Source: Azospirillum cavernae
Lineage (GTDB): Bacteria > Pseudomonadota > Alphaproteobacteria > Azospirillales > Azospirillaceae
DNA: 64,000 nucleotides
Assembly: GCF_003590795.1 (NCBI RefSeq)
Contig: NZ_QYUL01000002.1
Span: 434,001 to 498,000, forward strand
Reading direction: 5' to 3'
Shown: in pieces, positions 1-10,845 of the stretch
How positions within the stretch are numbered: position 1 is the first letter of the stretch
Layout: every line of letters begins with the position of its first letter
The notes under the pieces: generated by a model
What the model saw: the letters and a program-made list of their open reading frames with translations, nothing else
Told to the model about the DNA's origin: nothing
The model's database searches: none
Program-made: the position numbers and the translations under genes

Positions 1-1340
1 CGCCGATGATCGCCGGGGAGTGGACCGGCGCCATGGCGCTGACCGAACCGCAGGCGGGCACCGATCTTGGCCTGCTGCGCGCGCGGGCGGATCCGGATCC
101 GGCGGGCGGCTTTCGGTTGACCGGCCAGAAGATGTTCATCTCGGCGGCCGATCATGATTGGACCGACAATCTGGTTCATCTGGTGTTGGCGCGTCTGCCC
201 GACGCGCCGCCGGGAACGCGGGGAATCAGCCTGTTCGTCGTGCCCAAGCGTTTGGCCGACGGCGCGCGCAACGGCTGGTCGGTCCTGTCGGTGGAACGCA
301 AGATGGGGCTGCACGCCTCGCCGACCTGCGTCGTGTCCTATGACGGGGCGTTGGGCTGGCTGGTGGGCGCCCCCCATCGCGGTCTGACCGCCATGTTCAC
401 CATGATGAATCACGAGCGGCTGTTCGTCGGGCTTCAGGGCGTCGGCGTCGGCGAATGCGCCGCGCAATCGGCGCTGGCCTACGCGCAGGAGCGTTTGCAG
501 GGCCGGGCGCCGAGCGAGAGCAAGGGGGGCGGAACCGACCAACCCGCCGACCCGATCATCCGCCATCCCGACGTCCGCCGCATGGTGTTGACCGCGCGGG
601 CGCTGACCGACGCCGGGCGGGCGCTGGCGGCCTGGACCGCCCTGTGGCTCGACCGCGCCGAGAAAAGCGCCGATCCATCCTTGCGGCAGGAGGCGGAGGA
701 TTGGGCGGCGCTGCTGACGCCGATCATCAAGGCCGCCGGGACCGATTTCGGGTTTGAGGCGGCGGTGCTGGCCCAACAGGTGATGGGCGGTCACGGCTAC
801 ATCCGCGACAACGGCGTCGAACAGCTGGTCCGCGACGTGCGCGCCACGCAGATTTATGAGGGCGCGAACGGCGTCCAGGCGCTGGATCTGGTCCAGCGCA
901 AGCTGACCCTGCATGGCGGGCGTCCGCTGGCCCGGCTGGTCGCGGCGGTGGAGGCGGCGTTGGCCGATCTGGCGGCGGATCCCGCCACGGCGGCGCTCGC
1001 CCCGCCCCTGCGCGACGGGCTGGAGCGCCTGCGCGCCTGCGCGGCGTGGCTGACGGCGGCGGAACGCGGGCCGCGCGACGCGGCGGCGGGGGCCAGCGAT
1101 CTGCTGCGGCTGGCGGCGCTGGTCGTCTATGGCTGGATGTGGGCGCTGATGGCCGTGGCGGCGGCGCGGCGGCCCGCTGGCTACGACCCGGCTTTCCTCG
1201 ACGCCCGCGTCGGTCTGGCTGGATTTTTCATGGAACGGCTGTTGCCGGAAACGGCGGCGTTGGAAGCCCGCGCGCGCGGCGGCGACGCCAGCTTGCGCGG
1301 GCCGGGGCTGGCCGAGGATTTGGCGGCGCTTCAGGGTTGA
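1..1340 (+). CDS. Acyl-CoA dehydrogenase, C-terminal part (5' end outside window)
   Basis: FAD-dependent enzyme that desaturates an acyl-CoA at the alpha-beta bond and passes electrons to ETF. The frame is open to the left edge, so the N-terminal alpha domain lies upstream; about 445 residues are visible, against about 590 for the long family members it resembles. Seen: the family motif ALTEPQAGTDLG near the visible start, GGHGYIRDNGVEQLVRD, and the region IYEGANGVQALDLV that carries the usual catalytic Glu. The long C-terminal extension after it is typical of the 3-methylmercaptopropionyl-CoA/long-type subfamily (DmdC-like), but the substrate cannot be read from sequence. The next gene on the strand starts 57 bases downstream and encodes a binding protein, so co-transcription is possible. 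Confidence 0.9.
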   Translation, partial: PMIAGEWTGAMALTEPQAGTDLGLLRARADPDPAGGFRLTGQKMFISAADHDWTDNLVHLVLARLPDAPPGTRGISLFVVPKRLADGARNGWSVLSVERKMGLHASPTCVVSYDGALGWLVGAPHRGLTAMFTMMNHERLFVGLQGVGVGECAAQSALAYAQERLQGRAPSESKGGGTDQPADPIIRHPDVRRMVLTARALTDAGRALAAWTALWLDRAEKSADPSLRQEAEDWAALLTPIIKAAGTDFGFEAAVLAQQVMGGHGYIRDNGVEQLVRDVRATQIYEGANGVQALDLVQRKLTLHGGRPLARLVAAVEAALADLAADPATAALAPPLRDGLERLRACAAWLTAAERGPRDAAAGASDLLRLAALVVYGWMWALMAVAAARRPAGYDPAFLDARVGLAGFFMERLLPETAALEARARGGDASLRGPGLAEDLAALQG

Positions 1341-1396
1341 GCGTCGCCGCAGGTCAAACACCACACAAAAACAGGCAAAATGGGGGAGAATGCTTC

Positions 1397-2602
1397 ATGA
1401 CGCGGATTCTTTTGGCGGTTGGCGCCTGCGCGCTGGTGGCGCTGGCGGGAGCGGCGCGCGCCGAGATCTCGGATGATCGGGTCAAAATCGCCGTGCTCAA
1501 CGACATGACCGGCCCTTACGCCGACCCGACCGGGCTGGGATCGGTCGAGGCGGTGCGCATGGCGGTGGCCGAGTTCGGCGGCGTGGTCGGCGGCAAGCCG
1601 ATCGAAATCGTCTTCGCCGACCACCAGAACAAGCCCGACGTCGGCGCGGCGCTGGTCAACGCCTGGATCGACTCCCAGCAGGTGGACGTGGTCGTTGACG
1701 TTCCCACCTCGTCGGTGGCGCTTGCGGTGCAGGAGATCACTCGGCGCAAGAACCGCGTGTTCCTGATTTCCGGCGGCGGCGCGGCGCAATTGACCGGGAC
1801 ATCCTGTTCCCCGACCACCGCGCAATGGACCTACGACACCTACGCGCTGGCCCAAGGCATGGGGACGGCGGGCGTCAAGGCGCTGGGCGGGAGCTGGTAT
1901 TTCCTGACCGTCGATTACGCCTTTGGCCACGCGCTGGAAAAAGATCTGACGGCGGTGCTGAAGGACAACGGCGCCACGGTGCTGGGCGCGGTGCGGCACC
2001 CGCTGAACAGCGCCGATTTCTCCTCCTATATTTTGCAGGCCCAGGCGTCGAAGGCGAAGGTCGTGGCGCTCGCCAACGCCGGGGGCGACACCACCAACGC
2101 GATCAAGCAGGCGCAGGAGTTCGGCCTGACCCAAAGCGGACAGACCCTCGCCAGCCTGTTGATGTTCCCGACCGACATCCATTCGCTGGGGCTGGCGGCG
2201 GCGCAAGGCTTGGTGATGATGGACGGCTGGGATCCCAACCGCGACGACGACAGCCGGGCCTTCGCCGCCGCCTTCCGGACCAAGACCGGGCGGATGCCCA
2301 GCATGCTCCAAACTGGCAGCTATTCGGCGGTGCGCCATTATCTGAAGGCGGTCCAGGCGACGGGCAGCGACGAGGCCGGAACGGTGATGGCCCAAATGCG
2401 GGACACCCCGGTCAACGACGCCTTCGCCAAGGGTGGGCGTTTGCGCGTCGATGGCCGCATGGTTCACGACATGTATCTGATGCAGGTGAAGACCCCGGCG
2501 GAATCGACCGGCCCGTGGGATTACAGCAAGGTTCTGAAGACCATTCCCGGCGATCAGGCCTTTCGCCCCTTGGACAAGGGCGGTTGTCCGCTGGCGAATT
2601 GA
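1397..2602 (+). CDS. Branched-chain amino acid-type ABC transporter substrate-binding protein
   Basis: Periplasmic binding protein of the LivJ/Peripla_BP_6 fold, 401 residues. I chose the ATG at 1397 because a purine-rich GGGGGAGAA lies just upstream and the first 22 residues form a signal peptide (hydrophobic core, then AARA before EISDD). The mature N-terminus VKIAVLNDMTGPYADPTG is the classic start of this family. No permease or ATPase gene is adjacent, so it must work with components encoded elsewhere or serve as a receptor. Its closest relatives often sit with acyl-CoA catabolism genes, which fits the dehydrogenase upstream. The ligand is unknown: amino acid, amide or short organic acid are all possible. 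Confidence 0.88.
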   Translation: MTRILLAVGACALVALAGAARAEISDDRVKIAVLNDMTGPYADPTGLGSVEAVRMAVAEFGGVVGGKPIEIVFADHQNKPDVGAALVNAWIDSQQVDVVVDVPTSSVALAVQEITRRKNRVFLISGGGAAQLTGTSCSPTTAQWTYDTYALAQGMGTAGVKALGGSWYFLTVDYAFGHALEKDLTAVLKDNGATVLGAVRHPLNSADFSSYILQAQASKAKVVALANAGGDTTNAIKQAQEFGLTQSGQTLASLLMFPTDIHSLGLAAAQGLVMMDGWDPNRDDDSRAFAAAFRTKTGRMPSMLQTGSYSAVRHYLKAVQATGSDEAGTVMAQMRDTPVNDAFAKGGRLRVDGRMVHDMYLMQVKTPAESTGPWDYSKVLKTIPGDQAFRPLDKGGCPLAN

Positions 2603-2610
2603 TCGGCGCA

Positions 2611-2653
2611 AGGAAAGCCGCCCGCGCCGGGATGGTCTCCCGGCGCGGGCGGC
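2611..2653 (-). terminator. Perfect 16-bp stem-loop ending the chemoreceptor gene
   Basis: Positions 2617-2632 pair perfectly with 2638-2653 around the 5-base loop TGGTC. Read on the minus strand, the stem is followed by TTTCCTT, a short T-rich tail. It lies between two convergent genes and probably terminates the minus-strand chemoreceptor; it may also stop plus-strand transcription, although the tail on that side is poor. Confidence 0.65.
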
Positions 2654-2688
2654 GTGGGTCGCTGATGGATGGAATCAGGCGGATGGAA

Positions 2689-4377
2689 TCAGGCGGCCCG
2701 CACGGTGTTGAGGAAGCCGCTGACCTCGGTCCGCAAGGTTCCGGTCTGTTGGGACAGATGTTGGAAGGCGTCGAGCACCTCGCGGGCGACCTTGCCGCTT
2801 TGATCGGCGGACGCGGTGACGCCGACGATGGAGGCCGACACCTCGTTCGTGCCGCTGGCCGCCTGCTGGATGTTCCGGGCGATTTCGCGGGTGGCGGCGC
2901 CCTGCTCCTCGACCGCCGAGGCGATGGACCCGGCGATCTGGTTGAGCTGGGTGATGACGTTGGCGACGCTGTTGATTTCGGTCACAGTTTCGCCGGTCGC
3001 CGATTGCACGCCCGCCACATGGGCGGCGATTTCCTCCGTCGCCTTGGCGGTTTGGCTGGCCAGTTGCTTGACCTCAGACGCGACGACGGCGAATCCCTTG
3101 CCGGCCTCTCCGGCGCGGGCCGCTTCGATGGTGGCGTTCAGCGCCAACAGATTGGTCTGGCTGGCGATGGAGTTGATGAGATCGACCACCGCGCCGATGC
3201 GTTCCACCGCCTGCGCCAACCCGGCGATGCGGCTGTTGGCGCGTTCGGCCTGATGCTCCGCCGTCGCCGCCATGGCGCTGGATTTGGCGACCTGCGAGGA
3301 AATCTCGTTGATCGAGGCGGCGAGTTCTTCGGATGCCGACGCCACCGTCTGCACGTTCACCGCCGTCTGTTCGGTCGCCGCCGACACGGCGGCGGCCAGC
3401 CGGTCGGTTTCCGCCGTGGCTTCGGTTATGGCGCGGGCCTGCTGTTCCATCGACGCGGTCTTTTCGGCGACCGAGCGGATCACGCCGCCGACGGTGCATT
3501 CAAAGGTCGAGGCCAGGCGCTCCATCGACTGGCGCTTTTCGGCGACGGCGCGCTGTTCGGCGGCGACCTGTTCGGCTTCCAGCCGTTGTTTGGCGACGGC
3601 GTTGTCCTGAAACACCTGGACCGCGCGGCCCATTTCGCCGATTTCATCGCCGCGCCCGGCTTCTGGAAAGGACAGATCAAGGCGCCCGGCGGCCAGAGCC
3701 GCCATCTTGCCGCTCAACCCGCGCACCGCGTCGCTGATGCTGTGCCCGGTCCAGGCGATGGCGGCGATCACCGGCAGGGCGAAGCCAACGACGATGAGCG
3801 CCAACCACAGAGCGTGGCGGCGGAATTCGGCTTGCAGATCATCCATATACACGCCGGTGGAAATGAACATGCTCCAAGGGGTGAAGCTCTTCACATAAGA
3901 CGCCTTGGGCGAGGGTTCGGTCTGGCCAGAGCGGGGAAACGAGTATTCGACCACGCCCTCGCCATGGGATTTGGCGACGTTGACCATCTCAATGGCGAAG
4001 AGCTTGCCATTGCCATCCTTCACCTGGGCCATGGATTTGCCCACCAAGTCGGGGCGCGCCGGGTTGACGATGTTGACAGCATCCATGTCGGCGACAAAGA
4101 TGTAGTCGCTCTTGTCCGCGCCGTACCGCATGCTGTTGAGGGTGAAGCGCAGGCGCGTCAACGCCTCGTCGCGGCTCATCGCGCCCTTTTGCACCTCGCC
4201 ATCCAAAGCCGTGGCCAGACCATGCGCCGTTTCAACCACGGTGCGCAGGCTGGCGATGCGGTCCTCGTACATTTGCTTGTAGCTAAGCCACAGCCCGCCA
4301 CCGGCCACCGTCAAGACGGCCAGGGTGGTCAATGCGACCAAACCCATCAGCTTGGCTTTCAAAGACAATGTTTTCAT
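2689..4377 (-). CDS. Methyl-accepting chemotaxis protein with Cache sensor
   Basis: Membrane chemoreceptor of 562 residues. Order of parts: N-terminal membrane segment (about 9-30), periplasmic single-Cache-type domain (about 35-185, with [16 protein letters not shown] and [14 protein letters not shown]), second membrane segment (about 190-210), HAMP, then a long coiled-coil signalling domain. The hairpin tip that contacts CheA/CheW is clear ([20 protein letters not shown]). No CheR-binding pentapeptide is visible at the C-terminus, which ends GFLNTVRAA. The ligand cannot be deduced, but Cache domains of this kind (sCache_2) often bind small carboxylates. It is a stand-alone gene, convergent with the binding-protein gene and followed by a strong hairpin. 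Confidence 0.95.
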   Translation of the reverse strand: MKTLSLKAKLMGLVALTTLAVLTVAGGGLWLSYKQMYEDRIASLRTVVETAHGLATALDGEVQKGAMSRDEALTRLRFTLNSMRYGADKSDYIFVADMDAVNIVNPARPDLVGKSMAQVKDGNGKLFAIEMVNVAKSHGEGVVEYSFPRSGQTEPSPKASYVKSFTPWSMFISTGVYMDDLQAEFRRHALWLALIVVGFALPVIAAIAWTGHSISDAVRGLSGKMAALAAGRLDLSFPEAGRGDEIGEMGRAVQVFQDNAVAKQRLEAEQVAAEQRAVAEKRQSMERLASTFECTVGGVIRSVAEKTASMEQQARAITEATAETDRLAAAVSAATEQTAVNVQTVASASEELAASINEISSQVAKSSAMAATAEHQAERANSRIAGLAQAVERIGAVVDLINSIASQTNLLALNATIEAARAGEAGKGFAVVASEVKQLASQTAKATEEIAAHVAGVQSATGETVTEINSVANVITQLNQIAGSIASAVEEQGAATREIARNIQQAASGTNEVSASIVGVTASADQSGKVAREVLDAFQHLSQQTGTLRTEVSGFLNTVRAA

Positions 4378-4530
4378 GGCTGGTTCTTTCTGGCTTTAGC
4401 GAGTGCTCTAAAAGGAGGCAAAAAGCGCGCCAATTTCACGAGTGGGTGGATGGAAAATGTTGGGCTGCAAGATTCTTGAATATTAGGTGTTTATGATGCG
4501 AAGTTGAGGCGTTCCAAGCGGCTGAGGGCG

Positions 4531-4641
4531 GCGGCCTGCCGTGGAAACTGCAAATTGCAGTGCATATTGGGGCATGCATTTTCAGTATGCGAAAACCGAC
4601 AGGCCGCGACGGGCGGAATGGGAACGTCCTCCGTCGCGGCC
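4531..4641 (-). promoter_or_regulatory. Structured intergenic region with two mutually exclusive stems
   Basis: The gap 4378-4651 holds no gene. Positions 4602-4612 pair perfectly with 4631-4641 (11 bp). On the minus strand this stem is followed by a TTTT run, so it is a plausible terminator for the glycerate kinase gene. The overlapping segment 4597-4607 can instead pair with 4531-4541 (10 of 11 positions), enclosing the perfect 15-bp palindrome at 4547-4561 and a smaller stem (4562-4566 with 4586-4590). The two foldings cannot coexist. Whether this reflects real read-through control towards the chemoreceptor gene is unknown. Confidence 0.4.
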
Positions 4642-4651
4642 TTGCCGAGCG

Positions 4652-5935
4652 TCACGTCGTCGGGCGTTCCACCAAGATCACCCGGAAGTCGTTGACGTTG
4701 GTCCGCGTCGGGCCGGTGACGACCAGATCGCCCAACGCCTTGAAAAAGCTGTAGCCGTCGTTGTTCGCCAGGAAGGCTTTGGCGTCCAGGCCAAGGGCGG
4801 CGGCGCGCGCCAGCGTGTCGGGGTGCAGGATGGCCCCGGCGTTGTCCTCCGTCCCGTCGATGCCGTCGGTGTCGAAGGCGGCGGCGTGGATTCCAGGATG
4901 GCCGCCCAGCGCCACGGCGAGCGCCAGCAGGAATTCGACGTTGCGCCCGCCGCGCCCGGAGCCGCGCACCGTCACCGTGGTTTCGCCGCCCGACAGGATC
5001 ACGGCGGGGGCGGGCGCCGGTTGGCCGTGGCGGGCGATCTGGCGGGCGATTCCGGCATGGACCTTGGCGACCTCGCGCGCTTCGCCTTCGATGGCGTCGC
5101 CCAGGATGATTGGGGCGAAGCCGCGCGCGCGGGCCAGCGTCGCGGCCGCTTCCAGCGCGTCTTGCGGGGTGGCGATGATGGTGGTGACGGCGCCCGCCAA
5201 ACGCGGATCACCGGGCTTGGGCGTCTCGTCCGCCCCCTGGTCCAAATAGGCGGCGACGGCGGGCGGCGGGGTGATGCCATGCTTGGCGAGAATGGCGCGG
5301 GCGTCGGCGACGCTGGTCGGGTCCGGCACGGTCGGGCCGCTGGCGATCACCGACGGGTCGTCGCCCGGCACGTCCGACACCAGCAGCGACACGACCCGCG
5401 CCGGGTGCGCCGCCGCCGCCAGCCGTCCGCCCTTGATCGCCGACAGATGCTTGCGCACGCAATTCATCTCGGCGATGTCGGCCCCGCTTTTCAGCAGCGC
5501 CTTGCCGACCGCGCGCTTGTCCTCCAGCGACACGCCGGGCGCGGGCAGGGCCAGCAGGGCGGAGCCGCCGCCGGAGATCAGGCACAGCACCAGATCATCC
5601 GCCGTCAGCCCCTGGACCATCTCCAGAATCCGCCCCGCCGCGTCCTGCCCCGCCGCGTCCGGCACCGGGTGGCTGGCCTGCACCACCTCGATCCGGCGGG
5701 TCGGCAGATCATGGCCGTAGCGGGTGACGACCAGCCCGGACAGCGGCCCCGGCCAATGATCCTCCACCGCCTTCGCCATGGCGGCGGCGGCCTTCCCGGC
5801 CCCGACCACGACGGTGCGGCCCTTGGGCGGGGGCGGCAGGGCGGCGGGCAACCGGCTGTCGGCGGTCACGGCGGACAAGGCGGCCTGGAACAGATCCTGG
5901 AGCAGGGCGTCGGGGAGCAGGGCGTCGGCGGTCAT
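4652..5935 (-). CDS. Glycerate 2-kinase (MOFRL family)
   Basis: Predicted to phosphorylate D-glycerate to 2-phosphoglycerate, feeding tartronate/glyoxylate-derived carbon into glycolysis; older annotations call this family hydroxypyruvate reductase TtuD. I chose the ATG at 5935 (427 residues; MTADALLPDALL), because the upstream extension is not family-like. Seen: GRTVVVGAGKAAAAMAKA near the N-terminus, the glycine-rich LISGGGSALL, LVSDVPGDDPSVIASGPT, and the MOFRL C-terminal region ILSGGETTVTVRGSGRGGRN with AFDTDGIDG. These are all hallmark motifs. The gene stands alone on the minus strand, divergent from the flavoenzyme gene at 6140. Confidence 0.92.
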   Translation of the reverse strand: MTADALLPDALLQDLFQAALSAVTADSRLPAALPPPPKGRTVVVGAGKAAAAMAKAVEDHWPGPLSGLVVTRYGHDLPTRRIEVVQASHPVPDAAGQDAAGRILEMVQGLTADDLVLCLISGGGSALLALPAPGVSLEDKRAVGKALLKSGADIAEMNCVRKHLSAIKGGRLAAAAHPARVVSLLVSDVPGDDPSVIASGPTVPDPTSVADARAILAKHGITPPPAVAAYLDQGADETPKPGDPRLAGAVTTIIATPQDALEAAATLARARGFAPIILGDAIEGEAREVAKVHAGIARQIARHGQPAPAPAVILSGGETTVTVRGSGRGGRNVEFLLALAVALGGHPGIHAAAFDTDGIDGTEDNAGAILHPDTLARAAALGLDAKAFLANNDGYSFFKALGDLVVTGPTRTNVNDFRVILVERPTT

Positions 5936-6043
5936 GCGGACTCGGGTTTGGCTGGTGGTTGGGCGTGGTAGAATGCACCGGATCGCTTTGAACGCAAATG
6001 GCGAGACGACCCACGCCGCCACCTTGTCACGACGGAATGAAAT

Positions 6044-8194
<2,151 letters not shown>

Positions 8195-8311
8195 CGGCGG
8201 ACGGTCGGCGCGTGATCTATCGGCGCGTTCTGGCCATCGCGTGTTTGATCCGTGTGTTCTATGCTCCCGACGCCAGCGGCGCGCGCGCCGAGCCTTGCCA
8301 GGAGTCCTGAT

Positions 8312-8620
8312 ATGAGCGTCATTGCGACGGAAGTTCCCTTCACGCTTCCCATCGGCTACCGCGACGCGGACGGCGCGCTGCACAAGGACGGGGTGATGCG
8401 TCTGGCCACGGCGGGCGACGAGATTCTGCCGCTGAAAGACCATCGGGTGCAGTCCAACCCGGCCTATCTGACCATCATCCTCCTGTCGCGGGTGATCGTG
8501 CGTTTGGGAACGCTGGACATGATAAACACCAAAGTCATTGAGGATCTGTTCGCGGCGGACTTCGCCTATCTGCAAAAACTCTACGACACCATCAACAATG
8601 TGAAGGGGGAGGCGGAGTAA
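8312..8620 (+). CDS. Orphan phage-tail-assembly-like small protein
   Basis: 102 residues, ATG preceded by GGAG at 8301-8304. The sequence (LPIGYRDADGALHKDGVMRLATA, then ILPLKDHRVQSNPAYLTIILLSRV and IEDLFAADFAYLQKLYDTIN) matches my recollection of a conserved small protein in contractile-tail and extracellular injection clusters, usually annotated phage tail assembly protein. No sheath, tube, baseplate or other phage gene is near, so it is an orphan here. It has no signal peptide or membrane segment and is probably cytoplasmic. It could be a remnant, or an unlinked chaperone for a tail-like particle encoded elsewhere. It runs convergently into the Lrp gene 16 bases downstream. Confidence 0.65.
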   Translation: MSVIATEVPFTLPIGYRDADGALHKDGVMRLATAGDEILPLKDHRVQSNPAYLTIILLSRVIVRLGTLDMINTKVIEDLFAADFAYLQKLYDTINNVKGEAE

Positions 8621-8636
8621 GCCGCGCGCGGCGGAC

Positions 8637-9062
8637 TCACCGTTCCATTTTGGTGGAGAGGACGATGGACGACATCGTTTTTTCCACCCCCGGCAGCCGC
8701 CCGATGGCGTCGAGCGCGGCGTCCATCGCGTCGTGGCTGTCGGCGCTGACGGTGGCGCACAGGTCATATTGGCCGCTGATGCTGTGCAGGCGGGTCAATT
8801 CCGGCATCTTGCGCAGGGCGTGCACCACCCGGTCGGCCAGCTTGGCGTTGACCGTCATCATCACCAGCGCCGACACGCCGCGCCGGGGCGCGGAATCGCC
8901 CAGCCGCACCGTGTAACCGGCGATGGCCCCCGTCCGCTCCAGCCGCGCCAAGCGATCCTGCACGGTGGAGCGCGACAAACCCAGCGCGCGGCCCAGCGCC
9001 GCCGTGCTGGTGCGCGCGTTCAACGTCAACAGGTCGATGAGTTGGCGGTCGAGATCGTCCAT
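8637..9062 (-). CDS. Lrp/AsnC family transcriptional regulator
   Basis: 141 residues. N-terminal winged helix-turn-helix (DDLDRQLIDLLTLNARTSTAALGRALGLSRSTVQDRLARLE) and C-terminal ligand-binding RAM domain (VSALVMMTVNAK, and the glycine-containing SISGQYDLCATVSADS). Members of this family sense amino acids and form octamers on DNA. It follows the dgo operon on the same strand after a 91-base gap and may be read from its own promoter. The target genes cannot be inferred. Confidence 0.93.
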   Translation of the reverse strand: MDDLDRQLIDLLTLNARTSTAALGRALGLSRSTVQDRLARLERTGAIAGYTVRLGDSAPRRGVSALVMMTVNAKLADRVVHALRKMPELTRLHSISGQYDLCATVSADSHDAMDAALDAIGRLPGVEKTMSSIVLSTKMER

Positions 9063-9153
9063 GGGCGTGCCGGGTCGCGTCCTGCGGGGTGGTGATCGTG
9101 ACCCGCTTGATATCCGGCGGTGCGTCCAGCGGCAAGGCCGCTTGGCGGTTCCG

Positions 9154-9798
9154 TCATTCGGCGTTCAGCGCCGCCCAAGCCTCGACGAAGCGCTTGGCCC
9201 GCACGGCGATGTGCTCCACCGGCAGGCCGGGGCTGTAGAGCGCGGATCCCAGCCCGAACCCGGCGGCTCCGGCGTCCACATAAGCGCGCATGGTGTCGGG
9301 GGTGACGCCGCCGACCGGCAGCAGGCGCAGGTCGCGCGGCAGCACGGCGCGCAGGGCCTTGACGATGGCGGGCGGAATCATCTCCGCCGGAAACAGCTTC
9401 AGCGCGTCGGCCCCGGCGGCGAGCGCGGCGAAGGCCTCCGTCGCGGTGGCGACGCCGGGCGTGCAGATCAGACCATGGGCCTTGGCGGCGCGGATCACCG
9501 CCGTGTCGGCGTGCGGCATCACCACCAGATCGGCCCCGATTTCGGCCAGCCGCTCCACCGCCTCCACCGTCAGCACGGTCCCGGCCCCGACCAGCGCGTC
9601 GGGCGGCAGGCGGCGGCGGATCGCGGCGATGCTGGCGAAGGGATCGGGCGAGTTCAGCGGCACCTCGATCAAGCGAAACCCGGCGTCGTAGAGCGTGACC
9701 CCGACCTCTTCGGCCTCGACGGGTTTCAGGCCGCGCAGAATGGCGACCAGGGGCAGGGTGGCAAAGGCGCGGTCGAAGCGGGTGGCGATGTCGGTCAT
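9154..9798 (-). CDS. dgoA: 2-dehydro-3-deoxy-6-phosphogalactonate aldolase
   Basis: Class I aldolase of 214 residues in the KDPG/KDPGal family, cleaving 2-keto-3-deoxy-6-phosphogalactonate to pyruvate and glyceraldehyde 3-phosphate. Seen: LVAILRGLKPVEAEEVG, the conserved RLIEVPLNSPDP, GAGTVL, and the Schiff-base lysine context DALKLFPAE, with GGVTPDTM near the C-terminus. The lone neighbour upstream is dgoK, 54 bases away on the same strand, which favours the galactonate rather than the gluconate version. A GAGGAAG ribosome-binding site lies just before the ATG. Confidence 0.92.
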   Translation of the reverse strand: MTDIATRFDRAFATLPLVAILRGLKPVEAEEVGVTLYDAGFRLIEVPLNSPDPFASIAAIRRRLPPDALVGAGTVLTVEAVERLAEIGADLVVMPHADTAVIRAAKAHGLICTPGVATATEAFAALAAGADALKLFPAEMIPPAIVKALRAVLPRDLRLLPVGGVTPDTMRAYVDAGAAGFGLGSALYSPGLPVEHIAVRAKRFVEAWAALNAE

Positions 9799-9852
9799 GG
9801 AAAGGCTTCCTCGGGCGGAGCCGCAGGGGCGGCGAAGGGTGGGCGCAGGGAC

Positions 9853-10845
9853 TCAGGGCGCGGCGGCGATCAGCCCGGCGGCGGCGGCGAATTGGAACAG
9901 CCCGCGCGGGGCCGTGTTGCCAAGCTGGGCGGTGACGGTCGCGCCGAAATGGTCCAGCGCGCGGGCGTAGCGGCGGCACAGCCCGGCGTCGCCGATCAAC
10001 AGCAAGGGAGCGCCGTTTGGCCAAACCCGCCGCGTCATGGCGAGGCTGGCGGTCAGCTCATGCCCGATCAACAGGCCGGACAGGTAATGGCTCAACGCCT
10101 CGGGCGGCAGGCGGCGGGTCAGGCCGAGCGTGCGGGTGGCGAAGAGTTGGTGCGGCAGGGCGCCGGGTTCGCCGTCGCGGGCGGCGTCCAGGCCCAGGGC
10201 GAAGGCGGCGGCCTCGTCCTGCGGGCTGGCGACGCCCTCGGCGGGCATCAGCCGCCCAAGCAGCGAGTGGTTTTTCAGCACGGCGAACAGCTCGCCGGTC
10301 ATGTGGGTGGCGAATCCGACGATCTTGCCGTCGGCGACCCGCACCCATTTGGAATGGGTGCCGGGCATGGCGACGCAGGCGCTGGCCGCCCAAGCCGGGT
10401 TTTCGGCGAGCGCGCCCGCGATCTGCACCTCTTCCCCCCGCATCACGTCGGGAGCGGCGTCGGGCGGGTCATACAGCACGCCCGGCGCGATCAGCAGACG
10501 CCGCCCGTCGGCGACCTCCACCCACGCCGCGTGGTCGGCCAGACTGCGGGCGTCCGCCGGGCAGGGGACATAGGGGGCCTCGACCCAGCCCTGGGCGCTG
10601 CCGACCATGCCGCCCGCCACCACCGGCAGATCCGGGCAGGCCGCCAGCCAATCGCCGCACAGCGCGGCGAAGGCGGCCTCGAACCCCGCCGCGCCGGGAT
10701 GCGGCAGATGTTGGATGCCGTGCGGGCTGGCGCGTTCGGCCAACACGCCGCCCGCCTCGTCCATCAGAAAGCCGCGCAGGCTGGAGGTTCCCCAATCCAG
10801 CGCGACGAGAACCGGGGAGCCGGTGGAATCAAAATGGTCGGTCAT
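9853..10845 (-). CDS. dgoK: 2-dehydro-3-deoxygalactonokinase
   Basis: Sugar-acid kinase of 330 residues that phosphorylates 2-keto-3-deoxygalactonate at O6, supplying the aldolase encoded next. Seen: N-terminal phosphate motif VALDWGTSSLRGFLMD, then VVAGGMVGSAQGW, the DVMRGEEVQ region, and MPGTHSKWVRV, all typical of DgoK. I chose the ATG at 10845 because it overlaps the stop codon of the upstream iclR gene as ATGA, indicating translational coupling; an in-frame ATG at 10857 also exists. No galactonate dehydratase or transporter gene is in the window, so the earlier step must be encoded elsewhere. Confidence 0.93.
   Translation of the reverse strand: MTDHFDSTGSPVLVALDWGTSSLRGFLMDEAGGVLAERASPHGIQHLPHPGAAGFEAAFAALCGDWLAACPDLPVVAGGMVGSAQGWVEAPYVPCPADARSLADHAAWVEVADGRRLLIAPGVLYDPPDAAPDVMRGEEVQIAGALAENPAWAASACVAMPGTHSKWVRVADGKIVGFATHMTGELFAVLKNHSLLGRLMPAEGVASPQDEAAAFALGLDAARDGEPGALPHQLFATRTLGLTRRLPPEALSHYLSGLLIGHELTASLAMTRRVWPNGAPLLLIGDAGLCRRYARALDHFGATVTAQLGNTAPRGLFQFAAAAGLIAAAP

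Noticed and set aside
1825..4479. Very long open frames antisense or overlapping to real genes (for example an 884-codon frame here, and an 896-codon minus-strand frame at 6077-8767)
   Set aside because: They lack family motifs, are Arg/Gly/His-rich translations of high-GC complements, and lie over genes with clear conserved domains.
8312..8620. Phage-tail-like gene as evidence of a prophage
   Set aside because: No integrase, capsid, lysis, sheath or attachment-site features within several kilobases; neighbours are ordinary metabolic genes.
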